Origin: Candidatus Omnitrophota bacterium
GTDB lineage: Bacteria > Omnitrophota > Gorgyraeia > Gygaellales > Profunditerraquicolaceae
Assembly (NCBI GenBank): GCA_016867005.1
Contig: VGKM01000088.1
Coordinates: forward strand, 1 to 5,502
Direction of reading: 5' to 3'
Length of the DNA stretch: 5,502 bases
Below, in pieces: positions 5,197-5,502 of the stretch. The notes beneath the pieces were generated by a model. That model was not told where the DNA came from. It saw only the letters and a list, made by a program, of their open reading frames with translations, and did not search any database. Each line of letters begins with the position of its first letter. Positions within the stretch are counted from its first letter, which is position 1. A program made the translations under genes and the position numbers.

Positions 5197-5206
5197 CGCG
5201 AATCTG

Positions 5207-5502
5207 TTAGAATACCTTGGCAAAAAACCATCCAATCATAACGCCCTTGAGGACCAGTTTAATAGGCAATGCACTCCAGAAACCAAGTGAAGCACCCACA
5301 CCGGATCTGATCGCTTGATCAGTACGACGTCTGAAAATATAGTCGGCGATAGCAGCACCGAGGAAGGGCCCGATTAATAGGCCGATCGGAAAGAATAGTA
5401 AGCCGACCAATAAGCCTAAAGCGGCACCCCACATCGCAGCCTTAGAACCACCAAAATAGCGGCTGCCAATGGCAGTTGTCAGGTAGTCAACTCCAATCAC
5501 AG
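5207..5502 (-). CDS. DUF456 family membrane protein, N-terminus beyond window
   Basis: The visible 98 codons encode the C-terminal part of a small membrane protein and run off the right edge. A GTG near 5500 lies in frame, but it is most likely an internal valine, because DUF456 proteins are usually about 150-160 residues and begin with further membrane helices. Visible features are an acidic-aromatic DYL, then SRYFGGSKAAMWGAALG, a glycine-rich helix pair around FFPIGLLIGPFLGAAIADYI, a short basic loop (RRRTDQAIRSG), and a last helix ending in WFFAKVF. The GxSKxxxxGAxxG and GPFLGA patterns are typical of DUF456, whose function is unknown. The stop (5207-5209) is 27 nt upstream of the methyltransferase start, so this gene probably leads that operon. 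Its promoter is outside the window. Confidence 0.82.
   Translation of the reverse strand, partial: VIGVDYLTTAIGSRYFGGSKAAMWGAALGLLVGLLFFPIGLLIGPFLGAAIADYIFRRRTDQAIRSGVGASLGFWSALPIKLVLKGVMIGWFFAKVF

Overview
The window looks like chromosomal DNA of a low-to-mid GC member of the Bacillota. Supporting signs are strong GGAGG-type ribosome binding sites, two probable TTG starts, roughly 45% GC in most genes, and DUF2871- and DUF456-type small membrane proteins. I cannot name the genus from sequence alone; a clostridial or related anaerobic lineage is only an inference. There are seven solid genes. Two of them run off the window edges, and there is one doubtful leader-sized reading frame. I see no mobile element, tRNA, rRNA or CRISPR array.

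Layout. (1) Positions 1-1869, minus: the largest gene, open to the left edge. It encodes a UvrA-family ABC ATPase without the UvrB-interaction domain (UvrA2-like). Its last ~100-150 codons lie outside the window. (2) Positions 1903-2406, minus: a RimJ/RimL-type GNAT acetyltransferase 33 nt upstream of the UvrA-like gene, probably co-transcribed with it. A 35-codon reading frame (2411-2518) precedes it almost without a gap. (3) Positions 2407-2804: a divergent intergenic region with a good promoter for the plus-strand gene. (4) Positions 2805-3335, plus: a second, unrelated GNAT acetyltransferase. (5) Positions 3460-3858, minus: a four-helix DUF2871 membrane protein with a TTG start. (6) Positions 4034-4381, plus: a small exported protein with a clear Sec signal peptide and no family I recognise. 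It is divergent from DUF2871 across a 175-nt promoter region. (7) A strong hairpin at 4424-4448 separates it from the convergent pair that follows. (8) Positions 4556-5179, minus: a class I SAM-dependent methyltransferase. (9) Positions 5207-5502, minus: a DUF456 membrane protein, N-terminus cut off by the window edge, upstream of the methyltransferase in a likely operon.

How the genes relate. Each operon-like unit is short and the region does not form one pathway. The most suggestive pairing is the GNAT plus UvrA-like ATPase. UvrA paralogs without the UvrB-binding domain are known in connection with tolerance to DNA-intercalating compounds, and GNAT enzymes often modify drugs or proteins, so a small-molecule or DNA-damage tolerance role is a reasonable inference. 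The GNAT of this pair is clearly more AT-rich than its neighbours. No convincing new multi-gene system is visible. The best leads are the leader-sized frame, three candidate operator sites, and the unassigned exported protein.
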